Shown here piece after piece: positions 1 through 6,189 of a stretch of 17,357 nt of DNA. Origin of the DNA: an uncultured Collinsella sp. (GTDB taxonomy: Bacteria > Actinomycetota > Coriobacteriia > Coriobacteriales > Coriobacteriaceae). Every line of letters begins with the position of its first letter. The stretch's first letter is position 1. The DNA is taken from positions 1-17,357 of the forward strand of contig URKV01000027.1 of the NCBI GenBank assembly GCA_900548565.1, in the 5' to 3' direction. The position numbers and the translations under genes are program-made. Under the pieces are notes generated by a model. The model had not been told where the DNA came from and did not search any database. It saw only the letters and a program-made list of their open reading frames with translations.

Positions 1-40
1 TCAGGAGTCTCGTGGGCTCGGAGATGTGTATAAGAGACAG
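1..40 (+). other. Nextera sequencing adapter (artefact)
   Basis: Positions 7-40 match, from memory, the complete 34-nt Nextera read-2 transposase adapter: they start GTCTCGTGGGCTCGG and end with the mosaic-end sequence AGATGTGTATAAGAGACAG. Positions 1-6 (TCAGGA) equal the last six bases of the common i7 index GCTCAGGA that precedes this adapter in the indexing primer. The metY reading frame begins exactly at 41, the first base after the adapter. This is untrimmed library sequence at a contig end, not biology; nothing should be annotated in it. Confidence 0.97.
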
Positions 41-853
41 GACATAGGTTGCGAAGGCGGCGGGACCGGCAGCCTCGGCAAACGAGACGCCATGGTAGGA
101 GGGGTTGGGCTCGGCGATCTGCTCATACTTGCCGCTCGCCTTCCAATCGAAGTTACCGCCGTCGACGATCACACCGCCCAGCGAGGTGCCGTGGCCGCCG
201 ATGAACTTGGTTGCGGAGTGGACGACGATGTTGGCACCATGCTCCAGCGGACGGAACAGATACGGGGTGCCGAAGGTGTTGTCGACGACAACCGGTAAAC
301 CGTGCTTCTTGGCGATCTCGGAGATGGCGTCGATATTGGGGATGTCAGAATTGGGGTTGCCGAGCGTCTCGAGGTAGATGACCGTGGTGTTGTCCTTGAT
401 GGCGCCCTCGACCTCGTCCAGGTTGTGGGCATCGACGAAGGTGGTCTCGACGCCAAACTGGGAGAGCGTATGCTCCAGCAGGTTGTAGGAGCCACCGTAG
501 ATGGTCTTCTGAGCCACCACGTGGTCACCGGCCTGGGCAAGAGCCTGCAGGGTATAGGTGATGGCAGCAGCACCGGAGGCGACGGCAAGACCTGCCACAC
601 CACCCTCGAGTGCGGCGATACGGTCCTCGAAGACGCCCTGGGTGGAGTTGGTCAGACGGCCGTAGATGTTACCGGCGTCGGCAAGACCAAAGCGATCGGC
701 GGCGTGCTGGGAGTTGCGGAACACATAGCTCGTGGTCTGGTAGATAGGCACGGCGCGGGAGTCGGATGCGGGATCGGCGCTCTCCTGGCCAACGTGAAGC
801 TGCAGGGTATCGAAACCAAAGGTGTGCTCGGGGTTGTTGATGAACTGGCTCAT
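41..853 (-). CDS. metY: O-acetylhomoserine sulfhydrylase (3'-truncated by contig end)
   Basis: A PLP-dependent Cys/Met-metabolism enzyme (fold type I) that makes homocysteine from O-acetylhomoserine and sulfide; cytoplasmic. Only the first 271 codons are present (the family is usually about 425-430), because the contig ends in adapter at 40. Seen in the translation: an N-terminal FDTLQLHVGQ segment, PIYQTTSYVF (residues 37-45), the RLTNSTQ..E.RIAALEGG block (66-85), the VVVDNTFGTPYL segment (188-199) and the PLP-lysine motif HSATKFIGGHG with Lys216. The start is fixed by AAGGAG six bases before the ATG at 853. The gene has a leader of about 180 nt containing an upstream ORF and a hairpin, and it is divergent from a LysR regulator. 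It could be called MET17-like; a cystathionine synthase is less likely given the long N-terminus and the TLQLHVGQ opening. Confidence 0.93.
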
Positions 854-908
854 GATGATCTCCTTGATCGAACAAAAGTTAATAAATTAGAGAGAAGTAA
901 GTCGCTGT

Positions 909-940
909 CTCCTGATCACGCCGACGGGCGCAAACAGGAG
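909..940 (-). promoter_or_regulatory. Hairpin in metY leader overlapping end of upstream ORF
   Basis: In the minus-strand transcript, CTCCTG (940-935) pairs with CAGGAG (914-909), a perfect 6-bp outer stem. An inner GCGCC/GGCGT stem with loop CGTC continues it. The structure covers the last codons and the stop of the 17-codon leader ORF. No U-run follows directly, so it is not a classic terminator. The CTCCT strand could also pair with AGGAG of the metY ribosome binding site (862-866), which would give two exclusive folds. That switch is inference; the inverted repeat itself is seen. Confidence 0.5.
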
Positions 941-969
941 CCCGGCATTCGTCTTGGTAAGCAATTCAT
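916..969 (-). CDS. Putative 17-aa leader peptide upstream of metY
   Basis: The ATG at 969 has a near-perfect Shine-Dalgarno site, AAAGGAGG (984-977), seven bases upstream. The frame reads MNCLPRRMPGSCLRPSA and stops with TGA at 916-918. It lies inside the metY 5' leader, about 60 nt after the predicted transcription start and 63 nt before the metY ATG. Two of 17 residues are cysteine (3 and 12) and one internal residue is methionine (8), the end products of the pathway metY serves. The strong ribosome binding site is the main evidence for translation. The peptide may matter through its translation rather than as a product, in the manner of a leader-peptide attenuator; that role is inferred. 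The ORF is too short to recognise by family. Confidence 0.55.
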   Translation of the reverse strand: MNCLPRRMPGSCLRPSA

Positions 970-1037
970 ATGCGGGCCTCCTTTCGCATCCCGGTTCCGT
1001 GTTTGGCTTAATTACCTACCGCCTTTGTGTGTTTTGA

Positions 1038-1066
1038 ATAGTACGAGCATTGTTTCCCTCGGTCAA
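1038..1066 (-). promoter_or_regulatory. Promoter of metY leader transcript
   Basis: On the minus strand, TTGACC (1066-1061) is followed by 17 bases and TACTAT (1043-1038), close to the sigma-70-type consensus. Transcription would start near 1031, giving a metY leader of about 178 nt that includes the leader ORF. Confidence 0.7.
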
Positions 1067-1080
1067 TCACTTAAAAGCGC

Positions 1081-1106
1081 TAACCTATTATCGGTTATAT
1101 AGATAA
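1081..1106. promoter_or_regulatory. LysR-type operator between metY and lysR
   Basis: TTATC-N9-GATAA at 1088-1106 is an exact dyad. It contains the ATC-N9-GAT / T-N11-A pattern typical of LysR-family binding sites (T1091, A1103). An overlapping second dyad, TAACC-N7-GGTTA, lies at 1081-1097. The centre of the main dyad is about 66 bp upstream of the predicted metY start point (about 1031), which is where activating LysR proteins usually bind. It also lies just upstream of the lysR start codon, which would allow autoregulation. Confidence 0.6.
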
Positions 1107-1126
1107 CACTCGAAAGGATGGCGCCG

Positions 1127-2029
1127 ATGACCCTCCAGCAGCTTCGTTTCCTGATCGCCGTAGCAGAGTCCGGCTCAATCAATGCCGCAGCTCAGCGCCT
1201 CTATACCGCTCAGTCCAGCATCTCAAACGCCGTCAAAAGCCTGGAACAGGAGCTCCACCTGGAGATCTTTACGCGCTCCAGCCGCGGCGTCACGCTCACC
1301 AACGACGGCACCGAGCTTTTGGGCTATGCGCGCCAGGTCGTAGAGCAGGCCGATATGCTCGAGGCGCGCTACGAGGACGGCGGCACCCCGCAAGCCCGCC
1401 TCGCCATTTCCGCCCAGCACTACGCCTTTTCGGTCGAGGCCTTTGTCAACGTGGTCGAGCGCTGCCGCGACAGCAAGTTCGAGTTCATCATGCGCGAGAC
1501 TACCACATCGCAGATCATCGATGACGTCCGCGCGTTTCGCAGCGACATCGGCATCCTGTATCTGGACGACTTTAACGCCCGTGTTCTGCAGAAGGCTTTT
1601 GCCGATGCACGCGCGAGCTTCCATCCCCTATTCGACGCGACGGTCCACGTCTTCGTTAGCGAGCGCCACCCGCTTGCCCGCCGCCCGCAGCTGTCCCTTG
1701 CCGACCTCACACCCTATACGCGCTACAGCTTTGAGCAAGGCACCTCGAACTCCTTCTATTACGCCGAGGAACCTTTTAGCTATATCCCTTGCGACCGCAA
1801 CATACGAATCTCGGACCGCGGAACACTTACTAACTTACTTATCACGTCGAACGGTTACACCCTGTCGACCGGTGTCCTCTCCAATGAAATGCAATGGGGT
1901 ATGGCATCGATCCCGTTAGCAGACGCCCCAACGATGCACGTAGGCTATATCATGCACGACGAGCGCAAGCCCTCTCCCCTCTTGCAGCAATACCTCGACG
2001 AGCTCAACCGCATCATCCATGCCAACTAA
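1127..2029 (+). CDS. LysR-family transcriptional regulator
   Basis: A 300-aa LysR-type DNA-binding regulator, the normal family length. Residues 1-60 form the winged helix-turn-helix (MTLQQLRFLIAVAESGSINAAAQRL, then SSISNAVKSLEQEL and the TRSSRGVTLTNDG wing). The rest fits the two-lobed effector-binding domain, with FVSERHPLA near residue 180. I chose the ATG at 1127 over the in-frame ATG at 1118 because 1118 overlaps the ribosome binding site AAAGGA (1113-1118), which sits eight bases before 1127, and because MTLQQLRF is the usual family start. The gene is divergent from metY with a LysR box between them, so it probably controls metY in response to a sulfur or methionine metabolite. That target is inferred from position only; the effector cannot be read from sequence. 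Confidence 0.92.
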   Translation: MTLQQLRFLIAVAESGSINAAAQRLYTAQSSISNAVKSLEQELHLEIFTRSSRGVTLTNDGTELLGYARQVVEQADMLEARYEDGGTPQARLAISAQHYAFSVEAFVNVVERCRDSKFEFIMRETTTSQIIDDVRAFRSDIGILYLDDFNARVLQKAFADARASFHPLFDATVHVFVSERHPLARRPQLSLADLTPYTRYSFEQGTSNSFYYAEEPFSYIPCDRNIRISDRGTLTNLLITSNGYTLSTGVLSNEMQWGMASIPLADAPTMHVGYIMHDERKPSPLLQQYLDELNRIIHAN

Positions 2030-2058
2030 CTGTCGGAAGACGGGATAGAAATCGTAGA

Positions 2059-2090
2059 TTGCTAGCCCCCGGCGGGCATGGCGCTACAAT
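2059..2090 (+). promoter_or_regulatory. Possible promoter of rnhA
   Basis: A good -10 box, TACAAT (2085-2090), lies 38 bp before the rnhA GTG start. The best -35, TTGCTA (2059-2064), is 20 bases away, longer than ideal. A similar GCGCTACACT sequence (-10-like TACACT at 2649-2654) lies before the next gene. The -10 is the main support. Confidence 0.35.
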
Positions 2091-2128
2091 GGTCACTCAC
2101 ACGAAACGTACCCAACGAAAGGAAGCCC

Positions 2129-2614
2129 GTGAAGGTCATCATCTATACCGACGGCTCGGCCCGATCAAATCCGGGACGCGGCGGCTACGGCGCCGTGCTC
2201 AAATACACCAACCCCGCCGGCAAGACCTTCACCTCCGAGCTTTCGCGCGGTTACGCCAAGACCACCAACAACCGCATGGAGCTCATGGCGGTCATCGTGG
2301 CGCTCGAGGCACTTAACCGCCCCTGCGAGGTCGAGGTCCATTCCGATTCGCAGTACGTCGTTAACGCCTTCAACAAACACTGGATTGACGGCTGGAAAAA
2401 ACGAGGCTGGAGGACCGCCAACAAGCAGCCTGTCAAGAACCGCGATCTGTGGGAGCGCCTGCTCACCGCAAAGAGCAAACACAAAGTGGAGTTCATCTGG
2501 GTTAAGGGCCACGCCGGCCATGAGCTCAATGAGCGCTGCGACGAGCTTGCCACCACGGCGGCCGACGGCAGCAACCTCGATATCGACGCCGGCTTTAACG
2601 AGAGCGACCTGTAA
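2129..2614 (+). CDS. rnhA: Ribonuclease HI
   Basis: Cytoplasmic endonuclease that cuts the RNA strand of RNA-DNA hybrids (R-loops, primer remnants). The 161-aa product is the usual length for bacterial RNase HI. All active-site residues are visible: Asp8 in YTDGSARSNPGRGGYGAV, Glu51 in NNRMELMAV, Asp73 in HSDSQYVVNA, His128 in WVKGHAGHELNE and Asp138 in CDELAT. The basic-protrusion region with W-rich WIDGWKKRGWRT is present, as in the E. coli type. I chose GTG at 2129 because AAAGGAAG (2118-2125) precedes it and the product then starts right at the first beta strand. The upstream ATG at 2078 would add 17 unrelated residues and lies before the -10 box. It stands alone between lysR and the oxidoreductase gene, with its own likely promoter. 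Confidence 0.96.
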   Translation: MKVIIYTDGSARSNPGRGGYGAVLKYTNPAGKTFTSELSRGYAKTTNNRMELMAVIVALEALNRPCEVEVHSDSQYVVNAFNKHWIDGWKKRGWRTANKQPVKNRDLWERLLTAKSKHKVEFIWVKGHAGHELNERCDELATTAADGSNLDIDAGFNESDL

Positions 2615-2648
2615 CGGCGTTTTCGCACGCTTTTGTGTCCTCCCGCGC

Positions 2649-2654
2649 TACACT
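2649..2654 (+). promoter_or_regulatory. Possible -10 element before the oxidoreductase gene
   Basis: TACACT lies 33 bp before the ATG at 2688, in the context GCGCTACACT, which resembles the GCGCTACAAT before rnhA. No convincing -35 is seen at the right distance, so confidence is low. Confidence 0.25.
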
Positions 2655-2687
2655 CGTCCTGTAAGCCAAACAACGCAAGGGGGACAC

Positions 2688-3794
2688 ATGTTGCGTATCG
2701 CAACCATCGGCACATCCATGATTACCGACGACTTTATCCAGGTCGTCAACGCCAACGACCAAGCCGCGTTTGTGGGCACGCTTTCACGCGACGCCAATCG
2801 CGGTACTGCCTTTACCGCCGAGCGCGGTGGTGAGCGAAACTTTACGTCACTCGATGAGCTTGCGGTAGCCGCCGACGTCGACGCCGTCTATATCGGCAGC
2901 CCTAACGCACTTCACTACGAGCAGGCCCTTGCCTGCATCGCCGGTGGCAAGCACGTCATCGTCGAGAAGCCCTTCTGCGCCACCGAAGCGCAGGCGCTGG
3001 AAGTCTTCCGCACTGCCGAGGCAGCAGGTGTCGTGGCCCTCGAGGCCATGCGTCCCCTCCACGATCCCGCCTTCCACGCCATCGAGGACGCCCTGGGCGA
3101 GATCGCCCCCATCCGCCGCGCCTCATTGCGCTTTGGCAAATATTCCTCGCGCTACAACGAGATTCTCGCGGGACGTGCCACCAATATCTTCGACTGCAAT
3201 ATGGCATCGGGTTCCCTCATGGACATTGGCGTCTACACCGTCGAGCCCATGGTCGAGATTTTCGGCATGCCCTCCGGCCTTACGAGCATGACTACTCTGC
3301 TCGACCCCACCACGCGACAGCTCACGCACGGCCCCATCGACGGTTGCGGTTCCATCCTCGCCAGCTACGGCGGTGGCCGTATCTCCGTCGAGCTCGCGCA
3401 CTCCAAAATTACGAATGACCTGCTGCCCTCGCAGATCGAAGGCGAGCGTGGCACTATCCAGATCGACCATCTGTCCACGCCCCGCAACGTCCGCATCGAC
3501 TATCGCGGCGATGTCGTACGCGGCTCGGCGACCGAGGCACCGCGCGAGCAAGGCGGCAACGGCTGTGTGCTCGACCTGCCCAAATCGAGCAACACGATGG
3601 AATACGAACTCACAGACTTTATCACCGCCATCGGCGGCATCGATAACGTAAAGGAAGAGATTTGGGAGACCCCGGCGGGACGCCACGAGCTTGGCCACTA
3701 CCGCGATGTCACGCTCGTGTCGCTGCGTATCATGGATGCCGTGCGTCAGCAGGCGGGCATCGCCTTCCCCGCCGACTCTAACAAGCAGGCATAG
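2688..3794 (+). CDS. Gfo/Idh/MocA-family NAD(P)-dependent oxidoreductase
   Basis: A 368-aa cytoplasmic dehydrogenase of the Gfo/Idh/MocA family, which oxidises or reduces sugars, inositols and related polyols. Residues 1-120 form the Rossmann domain: a MLRIATIGTSMI start, VDAVYIGSPNALHYEQA (64-80) and the family-marker motif EKP (93-95). The C-terminal domain has SLMDIGVYTVEPM (176-188), the position of the catalytic Asp/His segment; here it carries Tyr183 where many members have His, as in the dihydrodiol-dehydrogenase-like branch. The ATG at 2688 follows a strong AAGGGGG site (2677-2683). The substrate cannot be read from the sequence. Its stop is two bases before the acylphosphatase ATG, so the two are surely cotranscribed. 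Confidence 0.9.
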   Translation: MLRIATIGTSMITDDFIQVVNANDQAAFVGTLSRDANRGTAFTAERGGERNFTSLDELAVAADVDAVYIGSPNALHYEQALACIAGGKHVIVEKPFCATEAQALEVFRTAEAAGVVALEAMRPLHDPAFHAIEDALGEIAPIRRASLRFGKYSSRYNEILAGRATNIFDCNMASGSLMDIGVYTVEPMVEIFGMPSGLTSMTTLLDPTTRQLTHGPIDGCGSILASYGGGRISVELAHSKITNDLLPSQIEGERGTIQIDHLSTPRNVRIDYRGDVVRGSATEAPREQGGNGCVLDLPKSSNTMEYELTDFITAIGGIDNVKEEIWETPAGRHELGHYRDVTLVSLRIMDAVRQQAGIAFPADSNKQA

Positions 3795-3796
3795 CG

Positions 3797-4207
3797 ATGG
3801 GTTTTTTCGACAAGCTTTTCTCGGGCGTCACCGGCAGCAGTCGAGAACCTCAAAAGCCCTCTGGCGTCGAGCTCGAGCTGCGCCGCAGACTTACTGTGTT
3901 CGCAAGCGACGAGGCCACTCAAGACGCCCCGCAGCGCTATTTCCTGCGCTGGGCGGGACAAGTCCAGGGCGTTGGTTTTCGCTTTACCAACACCAACCTC
4001 GCGCAGGCACGCGCACTCACCGGATGGGTGCGCAATATGGAAGACGGCTCGGTTGAGATGGAGATACAGGGAGCTCCGGCAAACATCCTATCTCATCTCG
4101 AGGCGCTTCATGCCTCCTACGAGCGCATGGGGACGCGTTTTCGCCTCGTAGACGCCCAGGCCCGAGCCCCACTTGCCAATGAAGACGGTTTCAGTCCTCG
4201 TTATTAG
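3797..4207 (+). CDS. Acylphosphatase with N-terminal extension
   Basis: Acylphosphatases hydrolyse carboxyl-phosphate bonds in small acyl phosphates; cytoplasmic. The catalytic core occupies residues 46-136 (RYFLRWAGQVQGVGFRFTNTNLA, then GWVRNMEDGSVEMEIQG). Arg62 in VQGVGFR binds the phosphate and Asn80 in WVRN is the catalytic Asn; both are intact. The core is the usual 90 or so residues, but about 45 residues precede it (MGFFDKLFSG..., then a charged stretch). The MGFFDKLF opening looks like a short amphipathic segment. The ATG at 3797 is only two bases after the upstream stop and has no good ribosome site, which suggests translation by coupling. The real start could be further in, but no better-placed ATG with a ribosome site is seen. 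Confidence 0.88.
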   Translation: MGFFDKLFSGVTGSSREPQKPSGVELELRRRLTVFASDEATQDAPQRYFLRWAGQVQGVGFRFTNTNLAQARALTGWVRNMEDGSVEMEIQGAPANILSHLEALHASYERMGTRFRLVDAQARAPLANEDGFSPRY

Positions 4208-4232
4208 TATTGTGTGCTAAATACGGTATCAT
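4204..4232 (+). promoter_or_regulatory. Possible perR promoter with overlapping dyad
   Basis: A -10-like TATCAT (4227-4232) follows TTAGTA (4204-4209) by 17 bases; the -35 match is weak. A dyad TTAG-N9-CTAA (4204-4207, 4217-4220) covers the -35 and spacer, where a Fur-family autorepressor would bind. It matches the PerR consensus TTATAATNATTATAA only partly. The -35 overlaps the acylphosphatase stop codon. Confidence 0.3.
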
Positions 4233-4268
4233 TTACCTACGACCGTTGATGGAAAAGAGGCGAGGCGC

Positions 4269-4649
4269 ATGGCGGTGCAAAGAAGGAATACCAGGCAGCG
4301 AAAGCTGGTTCTTGACGCCGTGCGCCAAAGCTATAACCATCCCACCGCCGACGAAATCTACAACGTCGTGCGCGCGCAGGATGACAAGATCAGCCGCGGC
4401 ACGGTCTACCGCAACCTCAACCTCTTGGCCGACGCCGGCGAGATTCTCTCCATCAAGACGCCGGGCGGCAGCCGCTTCGATCGCACGATTGATCCGCATG
4501 CGCATATCATCTGCGCCTCGTGCAGCCGCGTCATCGACGTACCACTTCCCTTCGATGCCCAGCTCAACGCCAAGGCGTCCGAGCAAATCGGCTGGCACGT
4601 CACGTCGCACTACACCATCTTCGAGGGCCTCTGCCCCGACTGCCGGTAG
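4269..4649 (+). CDS. perR: PerR-type Fur-family metalloregulator
   Basis: A 126-aa Fur-family repressor. Residues 1-68 are the winged helix (TRQRKLVLDAVRQS, HPTADEIY, ISRGTVYRNLNLLADAGEI). The structural Zn site is complete: Cys82 and Cys85 (CASC), Cys122 and Cys125 (CPDC). The regulatory metal site lines up with Bacillus PerR: His24 in HPTADEIY, Asp71 in RFD, His77, His79 and Asp90 in VIDV. The Asp at 90, where Fur proteins usually carry Glu, favours a peroxide sensor that reacts by metal-catalysed His oxidation. It probably represses oxidative-stress genes in an anaerobe, but no such target lies in the window. The start has GAGGCGAGG upstream. A promoter between acylphosphatase and perR is possible, so it may be transcribed both alone and by read-through. 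Confidence 0.88.
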   Translation: MAVQRRNTRQRKLVLDAVRQSYNHPTADEIYNVVRAQDDKISRGTVYRNLNLLADAGEILSIKTPGGSRFDRTIDPHAHIICASCSRVIDVPLPFDAQLNAKASEQIGWHVTSHYTIFEGLCPDCR

Positions 4650-4730
4650 ATGTTTGGGACATGCCTTAAAAAACACCTTTCCGCACTCTGCAGCAAAAAG
4701 TAGATTTCTAGGCATGTCCCAAATATCTAC
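4646..4730. repeat. 21-bp inverted repeat spanning both stop codons of convergent genes
   Basis: Arms 4646-4666 and 4710-4730 are complementary over 21 positions with one difference, G4652 opposite T4724, which still pairs as G-U in plus-strand RNA. The loop is 43 nt. The perR stop (TAG, 4647-4649) is in the left arm and the HAD-gene stop (4727-4729) is in the right arm. Neither strand has a U-run after the stem, so it is not a standard terminator, but it may act as a bidirectional 3'-end stabiliser or be a small mobile hairpin element. Confidence 0.8.
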
Positions 4731-5524
4731 TCGGCGAGCAGGCGACGGAGTTCTTCTTCGACCGTGTGCACGTAGCGGACGCGGTCGTTGATGCCGCGCA
4801 TGGTGGGGTTGCAGCTCTCCATCAGATAGGGATGGCCCACGACGTTGAGCATGTCGCGATCGTTCTCATTGTCGCCAAACGCCATCATCTCATCGGGCGA
4901 AATCCCCAGGGCACGACCGTAATCGGCAAGCGCGGAGCCCTTGCCCGAACCGAAACCGATCAAGTCCGTCCATGCGGTTCCCGACGTCATCACGTCGACA
5001 CGGTCGCTAAAGAGGCGCTCGAAATACTCCCGGGCCGCCGGATAATCCACCTTGGGCGTCTGGAAGCCAATCTTAATGACATCCTCATCGATGTCCTCGG
5101 GACGGTCGACCACCGCCACATCGCAGTGGACCTCATGGCGCAAATGGTCGACGAACGCATCGTTGCCGCTCATGGCGTAGAGGTGCCCCTCACACGAAAG
5201 GGTCACGTCGGCATGGGGATACGCAACCACGGCATTCGCGATAACCATAGCAAGGCTACGCTCCATGGAACGCTTGACAACGGCACGCCCCTCGCTCATC
5301 ACCAGGGTTCCGTTTTCGCATACATAGGCGAGCTCATCGGCCACCGGGGCAAACAGGTAGCGCAAGCTCGCATATTGACGGCCACTCGCCGGCATAAACA
5401 CGATACCGCGACGATGCAGCTCATCGATAAGCTCAAATGCCTCGGAACGCAGCGCGCGCTCCCCCGGATGCAGCAAAGTGCCATCCAAATCGCATGCAAT
5501 CAGCTTGATTCCCTCAAGACCCAT
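4727..5524 (-). CDS. Cof-type HAD-superfamily phosphatase
   Basis: A 265-aa HAD hydrolase of the Cof/YidA kind (type IIB cap), which dephosphorylates small phosphorylated metabolites; the natural substrate is not predictable. Motif I is CDLDGTLL with Asp12 (nucleophile) and Asp14. Motif II is MPASGRQ with Ser47. Motif III is Lys195 in GSGKGSAL, and motif IV is GDNEND (217-222), which binds Mg. The alpha/beta cap lies between about 80 and 185. I chose the ATG at 5524 because GGGGGAAG precedes it and the product then starts just before the first strand. An in-frame ATG at 5599 would add 25 residues but has no ribosome site. It is the last gene of a likely SlyD-like/UreE-like/HAD transcript, 83 nt after the UreE-like gene. 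Confidence 0.92.
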   Translation of the reverse strand: MGLEGIKLIACDLDGTLLHPGERALRSEAFELIDELHRRGIVFMPASGRQYASLRYLFAPVADELAYVCENGTLVMSEGRAVVKRSMERSLAMVIANAVVAYPHADVTLSCEGHLYAMSGNDAFVDHLRHEVHCDVAVVDRPEDIDEDVIKIGFQTPKVDYPAAREYFERLFSDRVDVMTSGTAWTDLIGFGSGKGSALADYGRALGISPDEMMAFGDNENDRDMLNVVGHPYLMESCNPTMRGINDRVRYVHTVEEELRRLLAE

Positions 5525-5552
5525 ATGCTTCCCCCAAAGCCTCCTATCAACA

Positions 5553-5595
5553 GCAAGACGGACCTTGATTGGTCGCCCCTCAAAGCCCGTCTTGC
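5553..5595 (-). promoter_or_regulatory. 9-bp inverted repeat between UreE-like and HAD genes
   Basis: GCAAGACGG (5553-5561) and CCGTCTTGC (5587-5595) are exact complements with a 25-nt loop. They lie in the 83-nt gap ahead of the HAD gene. No U-run follows, so I read it as a processing or translation-control hairpin, or as coincidence. Confidence 0.4.
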
Positions 5596-5607
5596 GCATA
5601 TGTGCGC

Positions 5608-6186
5608 TTAGCCGCGCGTCTTTTTTACGATGGTAAAGTCGGGAGCCATGCTCACGACGACCTCCGCCGCACTCGACGCAAAGCGCCGGTCCGCATCGAG
5701 TTCACGGGTAACCACCGAGAGCCGAACACCCTCGACACCCCGGAGCATGCGGCCCAAAACAGGCTGCAACGGCGTATACATGCGCACGGTATGCTCGTCC
5801 GAGTCGCCCCGGAAGAGCGGCGCATGCATGTTGCCGATCTCCCAGCACGCATGCGCGAGCGCAATCGGATCCATGCGGTCGACTTCGACCAAATAAACCT
5901 CGGCGCTGCGCAGGCGCACGACAACCGCCACGGGCACCATGCCCGAATGGTCAATGGCGAGCACGTCGCCATCGGCAAGACGACCGCCATCGGTAGTATC
6001 CAGCCGAACATCGATCGTGCGCCCCAGCTCCGTCACGCCCCCAAACGCGCACACGTCAGCCTGGTCCCAATCGAGCAGTAGCTCGTCAACTTCAAAGACG
6101 CCGCCCAACTTCCGGCGAAGCAGGAGTTCATAGGACGGATCGTTGAGATTTCCCAAGCATGTCGTCGAAACCAAGCGTTCAGGCAT
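5608..6186 (-). CDS. UreE-like putative nickel metallochaperone
   Basis: A 192-aa protein that resembles UreE, the dimeric chaperone delivering Ni to urease. The best evidence is LAHACWEIGNMHAPL (110-124), which mirrors the UreE AYHLGNRHxPL motif with the conserved metal-binding His at 121. It is followed by MYTPLQPVLGRMLRGVEGVRLSVVTREL, which matches the UreE C-terminal domain layout. Residues 1-100 fit the UreE N-terminal beta domain. There is no His-rich tail, and Cys10 and Cys114 are additional thiols. No urease gene lies in the window. The ATG at 6186 is three bases after the stop of the SlyD-like gene, which indicates translational coupling. SlyD and UreE both handle nickel in other bacteria, so the pairing supports a metal role. 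The family call is by motif, without alignment. Confidence 0.62.
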   Translation of the reverse strand: MPERLVSTTCLGNLNDPSYELLLRRKLGGVFEVDELLLDWDQADVCAFGGVTELGRTIDVRLDTTDGGRLADGDVLAIDHSGMVPVAVVVRLRSAEVYLVEVDRMDPIALAHACWEIGNMHAPLFRGDSDEHTVRMYTPLQPVLGRMLRGVEGVRLSVVTRELDADRRFASSAAEVVVSMAPDFTIVKKTRG

Positions 6187-6189
6187 ACT

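Noticed and set aside
302..1102. 266-codon plus-strand frame across metY and its leader
   Set aside because: It is antisense to the metY coding sequence, and it crosses the metY promoter and leader ORF.
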